NCBI RefSeq assembly: GCF_028858725.1
Contig: NC_084773.1
Span: 20,964,850 to 21,028,849 of the forward strand
DNA: 64,000 nucleotides
Source of the DNA: Colius striatus
Lineage: Eukaryota > Chordata > Aves > Coliiformes > Coliidae
Reading direction: 5' to 3'
Part shown: positions 20,711 to 33,600 of the stretch, piece after piece
Layout: the number at the start of each line of letters is the position of its first letter
How positions within the stretch are numbered: position 1 is the first letter of the stretch
The notes under the pieces: generated by a model
Seen by the model: the letters and a program-made list of their open reading frames with translations, nothing else
What the model was told of the DNA's origin: nothing
Database searches by the model: none
Made by a program: the position numbers and the translations under genes

Positions 20711-23700
20711 TGACACTTAACTGACTGACTTGAGTTGATGTGGCTTAACTCATGGAAATACATTATGGGATGTCTGCCTCCTCTCCCACAAGGTTACAGT
20801 GGGGGAAGAGGGCTTGGTAAATACCTGAGCTGCTTTATGTTCTGGAGCTCAGCTATTCAACTGAAATGCTTATAAAACTACCTTTCAGGCTTGGGGCCTG
20901 CTCAGCTTACAGGAGCAAGCTTAGCTGGTCAGCCTCAGCAGACTGCAGTGTTGCTTTCTGTTCAGGAAAAGCACTGGTCAGCTGAAGGGTCTTGAGAAGG
21001 GACAGCCAGAATCCTGGGGCTCTGTTTTCAGGAGTAAAATGCATGTGTCTACAAGCTTGTTTCTTGTCATTGAGCCTAGAGTAAAACCTTTGCTGTTCTA
21101 GCATGAGTGTCAGATCTAGCAGTGCCTGATACTCACTGCCAGTTGAAACAAGGATTCTTATCTCACTGCAAAGTGAGGCTTTCATTGACTGAGGTCTTGA
21201 ACAAACTCTGTCGTGATTCTAATCTGAAGTTGCACTGTTCTTCCCAAATGCTTTGTTGCATTAATTTCTCTTGTGTCACTGAGTAACTTATCAGACTGTA
21301 TGTGAACATCTTCTGAGTAATGATAACAGATTGGATATCTTCTATTCTTGGCCTGCCTCCATGTACGCTTTCAAACTTGGTGAGCTGTGACAGGTTAGTT
21401 TTTAGGCCCAAGTACTGGTCAGTTAGCATCCTTCAGGTGTAACTGGGATGGTGAGGAACACTAATGAACTACAGAGTAAAAGATCAGGTGCATGTTTCCT
21501 CGGTTGACTGGATTTCCTGCATTTAAAATGAGCTGCCTGGAGATGACATTCATAGTAAAGTCTGAAAACAGTACTGCTGCTGTGAGATTTGTCAGGCAGA
21601 TGGTCTAATACCAGTACTAATCACTTAAATCAGCTGTGTGGTGGGAACTGGGCCAATAGCTGTTTGCTTGCTTTGAGTAATAGCTTGTGCTTCTGAATGT
21701 AAATAGCAAGGAGAGCTACACTGGCCACCTGAGATGTGCTTGCTCTGAAAAGCACACTTGTATTACTTCGTGAAGTGACTCCACCTAGGTTTTCACTGCT
21801 GTTCTTGTACAGTTCTTCCAGGTGCCTTTAGTCACTCAGGTGGCAGAAATGTAGACCTTGAAGAGACTGCTGGAGTCCAGTGCAGAGCATTACACTTCTC
21901 CTGTGTGAGGCCTTGGTTAACTTTCCAGCTACCTTCCTTTTGAAACCAAAGGGAAGTGTAGTAAGGCTTTCCAGAGAAGTGAGGCTGTTCTTTCAGCCTC
22001 AGACTGAAAAACTGCTGTCATGGTTAAACCTTTTCTGATCTAATCAAGGTGTGGAGCCTAAGACAGGCATTAGCACTGTTGACTGCTGAACTTGGATGCT
22101 ATAGCTGTGCTCTGTTTCTAGAAATCTATTGGGCCAATCTAATCTCTCATGATGATTACTTCTCTCGGGCCCTGTAGTGAGTCTGGACAGTACAAAGAGT
22201 CTGATGAAATTTCCCATTCTCTTAACAAAAGTCGCTTTGGGGCATGTGTTTTTAGAAACATAAATGATGCCACTTTAAACATCAGTAGCTGTAGTCCTGA
22301 AGCTCTCTTCTGGTGTCTCTGAGCACACCTTGACCATTAGCAGATTAAGAAAAGTGGGCCCTGTGAAAAGGCAAATACTGAGCCAGAGAGAACTCTTTGT
22401 TGTCAGTGCATGCAAGTCAGACCCCAGTCCTACGTTAGCACCTCAGGATGTGTTGGCATTGTAGGGCATCCCAGTGATTTAAAATTGCTGTCAACTCTAA
22501 GCACTTGCTGGTTTTGCTGAGTGCAAGTGATCACTCTGATTGTAGAGCAGTGTGTCTCTAGACTGGACTGGGAAGAAATGTTTGTGCTTACACCCACAGT
22601 GCTGAGCTGTGTGGAAGTTTCCCTTGAAGCATTGATGGTGTTAATGTCCTATCAACTTTAGAGTGGGTGGTGGCTGCTTCAAGTGCCATTACAGTGCAGC
22701 ATAACTGTCATCCTCACTTTGGGTACCCTGGAGTGAGTGTCTTAGCAGTTGCACAGAACAATCCTGTCCTGCCACTTGGCAACGTGACAAATGCAGAGAT
22801 ACAGAGCTGTTCTATGATCTGTGAAGCTAATCATCTAGTTTGTTATCAATCTGTGTTTTCCCTTTGCATCTTTATGGAAACAGGTTGGAAAGACCTTTTT
22901 GGATGCTGACATATAAAACTGCATAGTCTTCACCTTCTGGTAGAAGAAAGGAGGCCAAAGAAAATGCCTTAAACAGTTTCTCTGGTTAAATTACTATAGG
23001 AATGTTGTGCAGGGAACTATCATAACTTGAAGTATGACTTAGCTGGCTTACCAAGCTTTTAACTTTTCTAAGGTTTCATTTCTAGTTCTTGTGGCTGTGC
23101 AATGGCATGTCATGATTTGCTTTGTGCCTGTTTACTCAATGTGAAGGAAATGCGCTTCCTCCCGGTAGCATGCCCCAGCACTGCTCCCCCTGCCTCGCTT
23201 TGCACTGACCCTGCCCAGAGAGCGCTGTGGGGTGTGACTCAGGGTACACTGAGAGCACCAACAGCAAAGCCCTGAGTCGTGGTGAGGGAGAAGTAATGTG
23301 TGAATGCCCGAGGCTGGTATGAGCATCAGGGCTTTCGTTCCCAAAACCTGAGTGTAGAATGACTTGTCTCACCAAATCCTAAGCCTTGGATGAGCAGCCT
23401 GTTGCTTTAGGACTCCAGATGCTGAACGTTAGCGCTTGCCTTGGTGCAACATCAGGGAATCTGTTGTGCATGTTGCTCAGATGACAAACAGGAACGGCAC
23501 TCGCGGGGGGGTGCATGTACCCTTTGAAAGAAGGGAAGTGTTTGATGTGCTTGTTTCCGTCACAGTGAAAGGTGGGTAAGTAGACCTTTGTGCCAGGATT
23601 AGTGCCTTTTAATTATGACATTGCAGGTTTTATTCTGTTAAAGGCAACATCTATCATTGTGATAACTTTGAAGTGCTTCAATAAAGTGTTGTTGAAAACC

Positions 23701-23950
23701 ATCCTTTTGCATATTCATCTGTGCTAGAACAGCTGCTTTTGTTACGGTCAGAGGTACGTGGGAAGCTGAGCTACACACAGGTGCGCTAAAGGATAATCCT
23801 TCTGATGGTGTGGGAGAGGAGCAACGGGTTAACGCCGGGAAGCCCTGTTGTAATGAGAGTAAGTAGTATCACTTCTATGCAGGCTGATACGCTCAAGGAG
23901 TAACCTGAAGAAGGCTTCCCTGGCCTAAATAGGAAACCGCACACTCTGCC
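20711..23950 (+). other. ARL8B-EDEM1 interval, possibly extended ARL8B 3' UTR
   Basis: No coding exon or transposon is visible. The sequence is uniform and free of repeats up to an AATAAA at 23680-23685, so it may be a long alternative 3' UTR of ARL8B. An AP-1 site TGACTCA lies at 23235-23241, and an ACGTGGG (XBP1-like half site) at 23756-23762. Confidence 0.5.
23680..23685 (+). terminator. ARL8B: Candidate distal ARL8B polyadenylation signal
   Basis: AATAAA in TTCAATAAAGTGTTG, followed by GTTGTTG and later T-rich sequence. No other + strand gene lies between it and ARL8B. Whether ARL8B transcripts reach it is not shown by sequence alone. Confidence 0.5.
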
Positions 23951-24216
23951 GTGAAGGGGTGAGGCCAGCTCTGCCCGAGCTCGGGCTCTGGCAGTGCGGG
24001 GCAGGAGCCGGCTGTGCGCTGTGCGGGGCTCCGTGCGGGGCGCCGCGGCTGCCGCCCCGGGGCGCGTGACGGCCCCGCAGCGCGGTGAGCGCGGCCGCCG
24101 CCGCGGGATTGGCTGGGGCGGCGCGGGCGGGGCGCCGCGCTCCCTTCCGGCGCTGGCGGCGGCGCGGCGCGGCCGGGGCTGCGGGCGGGCGGGGGCGCGG
24201 GCGGCCCCTTTAAACT

Positions 24217-24270
24217 ATGCGCGGGCCGCCATGCGCTGGCGCTCGGTGCTGCTGGGGCTGCTGCTGCTGA
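24217..24270 (+). promoter_or_regulatory. Upstream ORF overlapping the EDEM1 start codon
   Basis: An ATG at 24217 with A at -3 lies 14 nt before the EDEM1 ATG and in another frame. It runs 17 codons across the EDEM1 start and ends at TGA 24268-24270. If transcription begins upstream, ribosomes starting here would bypass the main ORF, so it could dampen basal translation. Confidence 0.55.
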
Positions 24271-24616
24271 GGCTGGCGCTGCAGGCGCTGCTGGCGCTGC
24301 TGCCCGCGCTGGCGCCCGGCCTCTGCCTGCGCCGCCGCTTCCCCTTCCCGTTCCCGCCGCCCGCCGCGCCCGGCGCCGCGCACTGGGGCTCGCTGCTGCG
24401 GCGGGGCGGCGCCGGCGGCGGCGGCGGAGCGGCGGGGGACGACGAGTACGAGCGGCGCTACAGCGGCGCGTTCCCGCCGCAGCTGCGGGCCCGGCTGCGC
24501 GACGCCGCCCGCGGCATGTTCGTGTTCGGCTACGACAGCTACATGCAGCACGCGTTCCCGCGGGACGAGCTGGACCCGCTGCACTGCCGCGGCCGCGGCC
24601 CCGACCGCCACGACCC
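24231..24616 (+). CDS. EDEM1: EDEM1 coding exon 1
   Basis: Encodes residues 1-129: signal/anchor, Pro- and Gly-rich linker, and the start of GH47 ([31 protein letters not shown]). The donor GTGAGT follows the first two bases of Pro129. Very high GC. Confidence 0.93.
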
Positions 24617-27600
24617 GTGAGTCGCCGGGGGACGGGCACAGGGGCGGCCGGGCCTGGGCCCGGGCGCGGCGCGGCCTGACCTGGCGCTCGGCTCTTGTCT
24701 TCCAGCTCCAACCTCAACATCAACGACGTCCTGGGGAACTACTCGCTGACGCTGATCGACGCGCTGGACACGCTGGCGGTGAGTCCCGGGCCGGAGGGCG
24801 CCGGGGTGCTGCGGGGTTGAGTCGCGGGCACAGGGCCGGAGGGTCGCGGTCACCCTGGGGTGGACGAACTGAACCGTGCAGATGAGTTTGAAGGTGCGTT
24901 AACGTAGCTGGGATGCATTGCCAAGGAGTAATTCTGCTGAGGGCAGTGCCTTGGAGGCTGAATCGGTTAACGAGAGGCTTTCGGAGATGTTGTTGAGCGT
25001 GTGTGAGCCTGGCCTGCCCTGTTCTGTCAGCCTGGCTGCTCCTGGGGCAATGGACGCTTGTTGTAACTCACCAGATGGTTTATTCCCAGCGCCGAGGTTG
25101 GAAACAGCAGGTCAAAGCTCAGAGCTTTGTTTAGAAGGGCTGTGAAAGGGCAGGTCTCAGTTCCTAGGGTGGTTAGATCCGAGTGGCAGCGTGGTCAGGA
25201 GCTTTCACCTCAACAGCAGGCAGCGTGCTGTAATAGCCTTCTAAGGGGAGAGCTAAAGGGGAAAGCCAAGATGTGCACAGTGTTAGTCATTGTGCCAGGT
25301 TGATCTGCCCTGGTATGGGACAAAACTGATTTGTGCCTTGCTCCGAGGTTGGGCTTGTAACCACAGTAGACCTGAGCTTTTGAATCAACTCCATATTGAA
25401 GAACCAAGCAACACAAGCTAGTGGAGCTGGAGAAGAGGCCTGCTCAGGAGGGAAGCTCGGTGAGAAGTTGGAGGATGGCAACAGAAAGTTTCAAACTGGA
25501 GGAAGTTGCTGTACAGCGTTTTCCAGGGGCTTGCCGTGGGAGCAGTGTGTTTAGTGCAGAAGGTCCTGATGTGTCATGCAAAGCTGGTGGAAATGGTGAT
25601 TAATTCTTAGTATGAAGACTGAGATGACGTTGTGAGGTACCAATTAAAATCACAATGAACTTCAGCAGTATGGAGTGAAAGATGGAGTAGTTTGTGAAAG
25701 GTTACTGAATCTTTCACTGTTGAGGAGAAGGTGTTGCTGGGTGTCTCCTAGATAACAGCTGGATCACGAGCTAGTGGTGTTATGTGTGCAGGGCAAGGTA
25801 AGAGTACTTGGAGATGTATCAGCAGAGATTTCCAGAAGAGACAGAGGAAATCTCTGAGATCTTCCCCAGGCTCAGGTGAGATCTCCCTCAGGATACTGCC
25901 ATCACTCAGGTGTTCAGGAAGGGTGGATTGGAACTGAGACATGCAGGGTTGCTGAGAGACGTGTCACGAGGGGAGTTTGTCTTACTCAAGGTGACTGTAA
26001 GAGCTCTGGTTGTTTTTCTAGGCAGGGAGGGGCCTGACTGACACACAGATCTGTGTGAAGAGTGGGGAAAGGAAGGAGGGAGCACACTGTAAAGCTGCTT
26101 TTATGCCTGCTAAAACACAGCATTACGTGTGTTCTTGATAAAATTTGAAGATAGTGTGAGAAGAACTCAGTTTTATGTTAGTAGCACCAGCAGTTTGGTA
26201 CTATGAAGACAAGTGCTTGAGCTCTTTGGCATATTTAGACACCCTCTTAGGTTCCATTAGTTTCACTTTTTGCAGCCAGGGCAAATTCTTGCCCTTCTGG
26301 AGTGTGAGGGCTCATTGTTGCCATGGGTCCATGGTTTCTCTCCTCTTGTGCACAAGGTGGTTGTGTGCAAGGGCTGTGGATGCACTTCAGGCTATGAACC
26401 ACTTCCCATTGCTACCATGGGATTGCAGCTGTGTGGTGAGAAGATCTCAGCTCTTTAAGTGAGTGTTGCAGTACTGAACAGAACTGAAAGTAGGAACTAA
26501 GTCCAGAAAACCTTGGTGTTAAGTGAAACAGCAGTAAGGGATCTGTGCTACGTGGCTGGTGGTGTGTTGGCTAAACAGCTGCCTTCCTGTTCTCACTCAC
26601 CACTGGCTCAGTGACCTGTCCATACCTTTTGGGGTAGGACATTGCTTCTTTCTTTTCCCCAAATAGAAAACTTTTAGTTCCTACACTGTCTTGTGCTTGA
26701 GGAGCTGCATGAAGAGAGCCTGTTTTGCTCTTCATCTGCTCACGCATTCCACTAGGTCTAGGGAATGGCGAAAGCAGGCTGGCAGGCACGTGGTGCTTTG
26801 ATGGTGAAAAACGCTAGGCAGCTCCCCTCTACACCTGGCTGTGTCATGAACTTAAGCAAGCTGGAACCTGTGGTCAAATAAATGTCAATTCATTGTTCTG
26901 CAAGCTGTGTTACCTGTTAAGCTAAACTTAACTCTTAAACCGTTAATGTAAGCAGGTGAGAGGCTCAGTGCACTAGATCTTGAGGGTTTTTAGACTCCTG
27001 CTCAAAAGAGGTAGCACAAGGCTGATCTTGGGGGTGGAATAGGACATGAATGCATAGGTTAGTAAAGTGGACAGCAATCTGTGTTTGTGGATTTCCCTGT
27101 TTTAACACACCTCATAAAAGATGTGCATATCAATAGGGTGGGTAACTTTCCAGAAAGGCTTTTTGGTAGGAGCTTGAAATGCTGCTCCTGTTCTCTAATT
27201 AATCTATCTCTTGGTCTGAATTGTGACCTTGCTGCTGACTTCCCCAGCCCTCCCCTGAAGCAACAGTTTGACCAAATAGTTTTGTTTTTATGTGAAAGGT
27301 GATGGGAAACTCCTCAGAGTTCCAGAAGGCAGTGAAGCTGGTGATCGACACGGTTTCGTTTGATAAAGACTCGACAGTCCAAGTGTTTGAGGCAACCATC
27401 AGGTATGTGGCTCAAAGTTCTCGTCTTTAGAACAGTAACAAGGGTAGAGGCTTGGTGTGCATGCCTGGGGGAACCCCAGTCAGTTACTGCTCGGGGTGCC
27501 TTTGGTAGGCTTTGTAACACAACCGTGCCTCGAGCGAGTTGGTTTTTAACCTTTTACGTGGATATTCCGTCCTTTCAGCACTAAAACCGCTTTACTGAGT

Positions 27601-30600
27601 TGCATGTGACTTGAAGCAGTGATACAGTGGTAGTCTCAGCTGTCTTTGGCTTGCAGGCAGTTACTGATTTGCTGTTGCTCTTGCAGTGGAGGCTCAGATG
27701 TGTGCACAACAAACAACTCTGCTGTGTTTTTTCTATTTCTTCCTTGTGCTTGCTTTCACTTTCATTTCAGATGAAAAGCAGGCCTGTCTGTCTTGGAGAT
27801 GAGTTTGAGATACTGTCTGATTTTGAACGACTTCTTGTTCTGACTTTCTGAACAGCATTTGCTCAGCTGCTGTTTACCTTGGCTGGGCTTTCTTTTTTCT
27901 GAATCCCAAGTTTATTTAACAACCTTACTGCCGTTTGCAGGGCCAGGGAGGTCTTCATAGACTTCATGCATGTTGTATGGAGCTACTGAGTTAGGCACAT
28001 TCACAGAGCTGGATTTTGGGATCACCATGGATGACGAGCAACATGACTTCTAGATACTTGTACTGGGTGGGTGGGGAAGAAAACAGACCTCTATTTGTTG
28101 TAGTGCCTGTAAGGTGCACAATGTAATACTGGTAATGGTTTAGCTGGAGAACTTCAGCCTGGATGTAAAAGCTGAAGGTGTTTTCCTTTTCCCATAGGGT
28201 TTTGGGAAGCCTCCTGTCTGCCCACATCATAATTACAGATACCAAACAACCTTTTGGTGATATGACCATTAAGGATTACGACAATGAGCTGTTGCATATG
28301 GCTCATGACCTGGCAGTGAGACTGCTTCCAGCCTTTGAGAACACCAGAACTGGCATTCCATACCCTCGGGTAAGTGAGCACACCAGCATGGTGGGAAATA
28401 ACCTGAAGGCAGTAATTCACCTGTCCTGCTCTGTGTGTGTCCTGGGGTATGCACTTGGACTATTGAACCTACTCAAAGTTGTGTTAGAATGGCGTTGGGG
28501 GAGGAAATTGCCCTAAGTTATGGTGACATGGATGATCTATAAGCTGCTCCTTATAAGTCTTTCCTTTGGGCTGTCTTTTCACTCTGTGTATTGCTCCATA
28601 CGAGTCAGTAGTCACTTCTCTCTGTGCTGTTTGGCTGGAACGTGCCCTCTCTGCACCTTCTTCCCATGGATCACGCAGCAACAAAGGAGGCTGTCAGCTA
28701 AGGAGGTTAAGAGGAGATAAAGGCATATAGCCTGGGGAAGTGGCTTTGTAGTAAGGTGGCTGGGATAAAATAAAACTAATGTTAAATGTTTGTCATATTT
28801 GGCTTGGAATTTGTCCTTTTCTTGAATACTGCTCAGTGATCACCCAAGAGTAATGTGTTATTCTTGAAGGCTGTGTCCTCTGTTGTTGTAAGCAGATGCA
28901 GTTTGCAAGGAGAAGGGTGTCAGATCTACTGGAAATCTCAGCTACAAAACTACTTAGCACTTGCCTGACTACTTTTTTAATTTCTGGGGACAGCAGCACA
29001 CTGCTTTTCCTTCAGACCTGACTGGCTGTAAGAACGTGAGCTTTCACTTCTGCTCAGAGCCTGGTAAAGCAGCCGAGGGTGCTGTAACTTCCCTTCAGCA
29101 ATTAGTTCTGTGGTTGAGAAGCATTTACTGAGGAAACTCCTGGTTTTGAGAGCATTAAATGGAAGAGCCTGAATGTTTAGTAGAAGTGATGGCAAACTGG
29201 ACTGCAATTTGGAAGGGTTAGCAAGGGTGAGAGTAGCAAAATGAGGATTGGTCACCTTGAGCATGATGTAAAGCTGGAAGGTGAATTCTTCAGGAAAGCT
29301 GTTTGACCAAGCTGGCTTTCTGACTGTATATCTGTTGTACAGTAGATATTGCAAAATCTAGCCCAAAGACTTCAGAATACATAGCAGGCTGCAGATGAGA
29401 GCACAGCTGCATGAGGGGCAACCTGTCTTTTTGCTCTTAATACTCTGCCTGCTTCACAGGTCAATCTGAAGAACGGAGTACCTCCAGACAGCAATAATGA
29501 GACTTGTACTGCCGGAGCTGGTTCCTTGCTGGTGGAGTTTGGCATCCTTAGCAGGCTGCTTGGTGATTCCACATTTGAATGGGTGGCCAGGAGAGCTGTC
29601 AAAGCACTCTGGAGTCTCAGGAACAATAACACTGGACTGCTAGGTAAGCTCCTCTGAGGTGATGTGTGAAAGGGAGTATCTGAATGACTGCACAGGTTTC
29701 TAAAGACAAACTTGCCATGAAACTGGGAGATGAAGCTGAAGTTCTTGCATTTGTGTCCCCATTAATATGATTCAGATTGGCAGATGACTAGAAGTACTTA
29801 AAACAACTGCATGTGTGTGCTGCTTCCTTGGGTGACTGCACCATAACACTTGATTTTGACAGTAGTCTTTGATCATTCCTCCGTCAGACCTTGTGGAGAG
29901 GCAGTGTTTCTGGGTTCTGCCTCACAATTGCTTTTCTCTGTGCTTGGCAAGTTTAGACTAAACTTTTTTTTTCTCTGTTCTGGAAGGAAATGTTGTGAAT
30001 ATTCAAACTGGCCACTGGGTTGGAAAGCAAAGTGGCCTGGGAGCAGGGTCAGATTCATTCTATGAATACCTTCTGAAGTCTTACATCCTCTTTGGAGAAA
30101 AGGAGGACTTGGAGATGTTCAACGATGCCTATCGCAACATTCAGAACCACTTAAGAAGAGGGTATGTCAGTGCATACTAACAAGTATCAATTCCTTGAGC
30201 AATGAGTGCTCCAGTAAAGTGTGAGAGGCTGTAGCATGTTGTGTGTCATGTTTTAGAACACCTGTGTTCTCTTTGTTTTCTTCAGAAAAGCCACAAAGTC
30301 TTTTTACCTGTTGTTATCACAATAGAAATAAACTGTTCACTCCTTCCCCAAATAATCTGGATGGCATTACTGGTGCAAAGAAGCTAAACTGCTGAGCACC
30401 CAGTTAGTAAATGTCAGGCTCAGAAGGCTGTAGGAAATATATGAAGTTGGCTGCTTTAGCACTTCTTAAGGCCTGGTCTTACCTGGCATGAGCTTTTGGT
30501 AGAGATTCTACTGGTGTAACTTTGTTCATACGTGGCATGAGTTAAGTTTTCTGAGAGCACAACTGACTTTGTTTTACTTCTGGAAATGGCTTTGGACTTA

Positions 30601-33600
30601 GCACAGTGAAGGTGCAGCTCGTGCTCCTTGCTGGTGGCAGTGCTGTAGAATGAAGCATGCATTGTGTTCTTCTAGAACAGCGAGGAATTACAGGTCCATA
30701 TTGTTCCTTGGCAGCCGAGAAGCTTGCAACGAAGGTGAAGGTGACCCTCCTTTGTATGTTAATGTGAATATGCTCACAGGACAGCTGATGAACACGTGGA
30801 TTGACTCTTTGCAAGCTTTTTTTCCTGGACTGCAGGTAAAACTTTCATTCTGTTAGCAGCCAAACCACACAGCAGAGGGGTAACAGAAGGGCTCCTTCCA
30901 ATCCTAGGCTGTGAATGAGGCTCAGCATCTCTTCTGAGATGAGCTTCAACCTGCAGGCTTACATCTGGCTGCTCTCATAAAAGTCTTAGGGCAGTTCATG
31001 TTCTGCATTAGCATAACAATATTGAAAGGCCTGGCCTCCTTGCTAGATTTGAGATACTTGTTCACTTCTCTTGTTTAAGCTCAGCATTTGTATACCAAAC
31101 CCCAGCATTGTGAGGCTGAGCAGCACCAAAGCTTTTAATGTGAAAGAATTAGTGCATCAGCTTTGGGGTTTTTTTGGTCTCCTGTTATGAAGAGAGTGTT
31201 TAATTACATGGCACGTGCTTACACAGAGTGGAGAGCAGTTTTGTGGCTTGCAGTGTTAAGCCTTTGTGTTCATGGCTGTTGTTTTGCCCAGGTGTTGATA
31301 GGAGATGTGGAAGATGCTATTTGTCTCCATGCTTTTTATTACGCCATATGGAAGCGATACGGAGCTCTCCCAGAAAGATACAACTGGCAGTTGCAGGCAC
31401 CAGATGTTCCTTTCTATCCACTCAGGCCAGAGTTAGTGGAGTCCACGTATCTTCTTTATCAGGTACTTGACTTTTCTCAGCTTCCAGCTCATGTCTTGGA
31501 AAAAATGGTTTTGCTCAGAAAGACACTTTTTCTCTGCCTGACCCTTGGCTGCCTAAAATTGGGTGCCTCTGCATCTGCCTCTTCCTGTATGGGGGCATTG
31601 GATTGTTAGGCAATGTAGTTGCTGTGTTGTTTGACTGAAAACCAGCTTTTTTTAATAAGACAGGCAAAAATGAGACTAAACAACCTTTTGGAGAAATAGC
31701 TGGCAGGTTTTTCCAAGGTAGAGACTTGTGACTTCTTGATAGAACTGGAAGTAAATCTAATAGCTTTCCTTGCTGTATTGCCCAAGCACAGGCTCCAACT
31801 GGCAGAAGGTGCAGTAAACTAAAATAGCTTTGACTGCAAGAAAGCTATCAAAGAGCCTGAATATACTACAAGTTCTATTGGGATTTGCACTACAGTAAAT
31901 GTGAGGAACCTGCACAGAGTCATCCAAGTCGTGTTCCTAAAAGATCAGTTTACAGCAGCACACAAGAATCTTTGTTGTAAGTGTTATTTTTACAAGATTT
32001 CGAAACACCTAACTCTTGCCTGTCTTCTTTGTTTAGGCCACAAAGAACCCATTTTACCTTCATGTGGGAATGGATATTCTACAGAGTTTGGAGAAGTACA
32101 CGAAGGCAAAGTCAGTGTTCAGTGCTCTTTGTCTTCTCTCTTTGCTATGTACATATTTTTATTATATAAACATTCTATAGAATCCCATCTGCCAGATGTA
32201 GGTAAAGTAGAAACCCCAGCCCTCCATGGGAGGGAGGCAGCAGTGATGATTCATCTGTTGAGCAGTTATTCTTCATCTGAAAATGAAATTACAGTGCACT
32301 GACAACTTGACACCTCTGGAGTGTTACAGCTACCTTTCCAAGTGCACTGTTGGTGGCCAGTTGCTAACAAATGGTTAAATTAGTAGGGTTTTTTTGTCAC
32401 TGTGACTCCTGCAAGAGTATTTCTGACCTCGAGGGGCTGTGGTGTTGGCTAAACTGGAGGGATGGCTTCTAAGATAGGTGCTGTTGCTTATCAGCTTCTG
32501 TGTCAGGATAACAACAGTGACTCCTGATTAATACTGGCTATCTGAACCTCTTACAAAGCTCATGAGGGGAAGATGGTAAATTTTTATTGAGCTGTTGGTG
32601 TTCACTGATGTTCCAGACAAGGCTGTACTAAGTATAGACCAGTACAAGCCAGTGCCATTCTGCAGTTAACTGGGATTCATACACTGTGTAGGGGGTTGAC
32701 TGAAAGAATTACAAGGGCTCTGTGTGGCAGCTTGTGGATGGGAAGGAAAAGCTGGTGACTTGGGAAGAAACCTTTGCATGAGACCAGGCTTCCTGTGCTC
32801 AGTATGGGAAAATGACCTGCTCTGTGCAGGGTGTCTCCAGAGTATCTTACTTCTCTGAGACACTCTTGGTCAATCTGCACAGTGGAATAGATCCACCACG
32901 GTGTCAGTAAGCACAGTCTCATCAGGACACCAATAATCAGTGCTTAGTGACAATTGGAGTGGTCTGAAGTTATTGAATATAAGGGGTTGCTTTGAGATTG
33001 GAAGGTGTGGGAAGTAAACAAACGTTCCATCTTGCAGGTGTGGCTACGCTACGTTACACCACGTTGTAGAGAAGACGAAGGAGGATCGGATGGAGAGCTT
33101 CTTTCTCAGTGAGACATGTAAATATTTGTACCTGGTATGTGTATGTTCTTCATTTTAAAGATACTGTCTTGCATGCAGTGTGCACAAACATGGCACAGCA
33201 AGCAGAAGGGGCGTTAGGAAGGGAGCTGGGCTCTGGGAAGGAGTGGGGTTTTGGTATCAGATGGTACCCTCTTCTTTCTCTGACTCTACGCCAGCCTTGG
33301 AGGTTTGGGCAGCTGCCTAAGTGTGGTGCCCTGAGCTGGTGCTCGAGAGCTGGCAGCTCTTTTTTGGGGGCAGCTAAGAAGGAGCAAAACTGCAGTGGGC
33401 TCAGCTCTGAGCTAAATTGCTTCAGGTGGCTATTTTGCCTGCCTCACAGCAGCCTCTGATTTCTCTCCATCAGGCTTTGGCAGTCACAGGAGAAAGCATT
33501 TGGGCCAGTGTTGCTTAAGCTGCTGTTCTCAATCTCCTTTAGTGTAGAAAAACAAATAAATCTGGAATGGCAAGAGCAGCTGCCAGCCTACAAACGCCTG

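Larger units (their letters stand above)
23950..24830 (+). promoter_or_regulatory. EDEM1: EDEM1 CpG-island promoter
   Basis: Extremely CpG-rich around exons 1 and 2. An inverted CCAAT box (GATTGGCT, 24107-24114) and a TGACG core (24067-24071 within CGCGTGACGGCC) lie upstream of the start codon. EDEM1 is a known XBP1 target of the unfolded protein response. The exact ER-stress element (CCAAT-N9-CCACG, either strand) is not present at this CCAAT box. The transcription start is probably between about 24130 and 24215. Confidence 0.75.

Noticed and set aside
24209-24214. TTTAAA as an EDEM1 TATA box
   Set aside because: It lies 17 nt before the start codon, so a start 30 nt downstream would fall inside the coding sequence.
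23994-24230. In-frame open extension upstream of the EDEM1 ATG
   Set aside because: The frame is open for 79 codons, but its only start-like codon is GTG and no ATG precedes 24231. The extension spans the CCAAT-box promoter and would displace the signal sequence.
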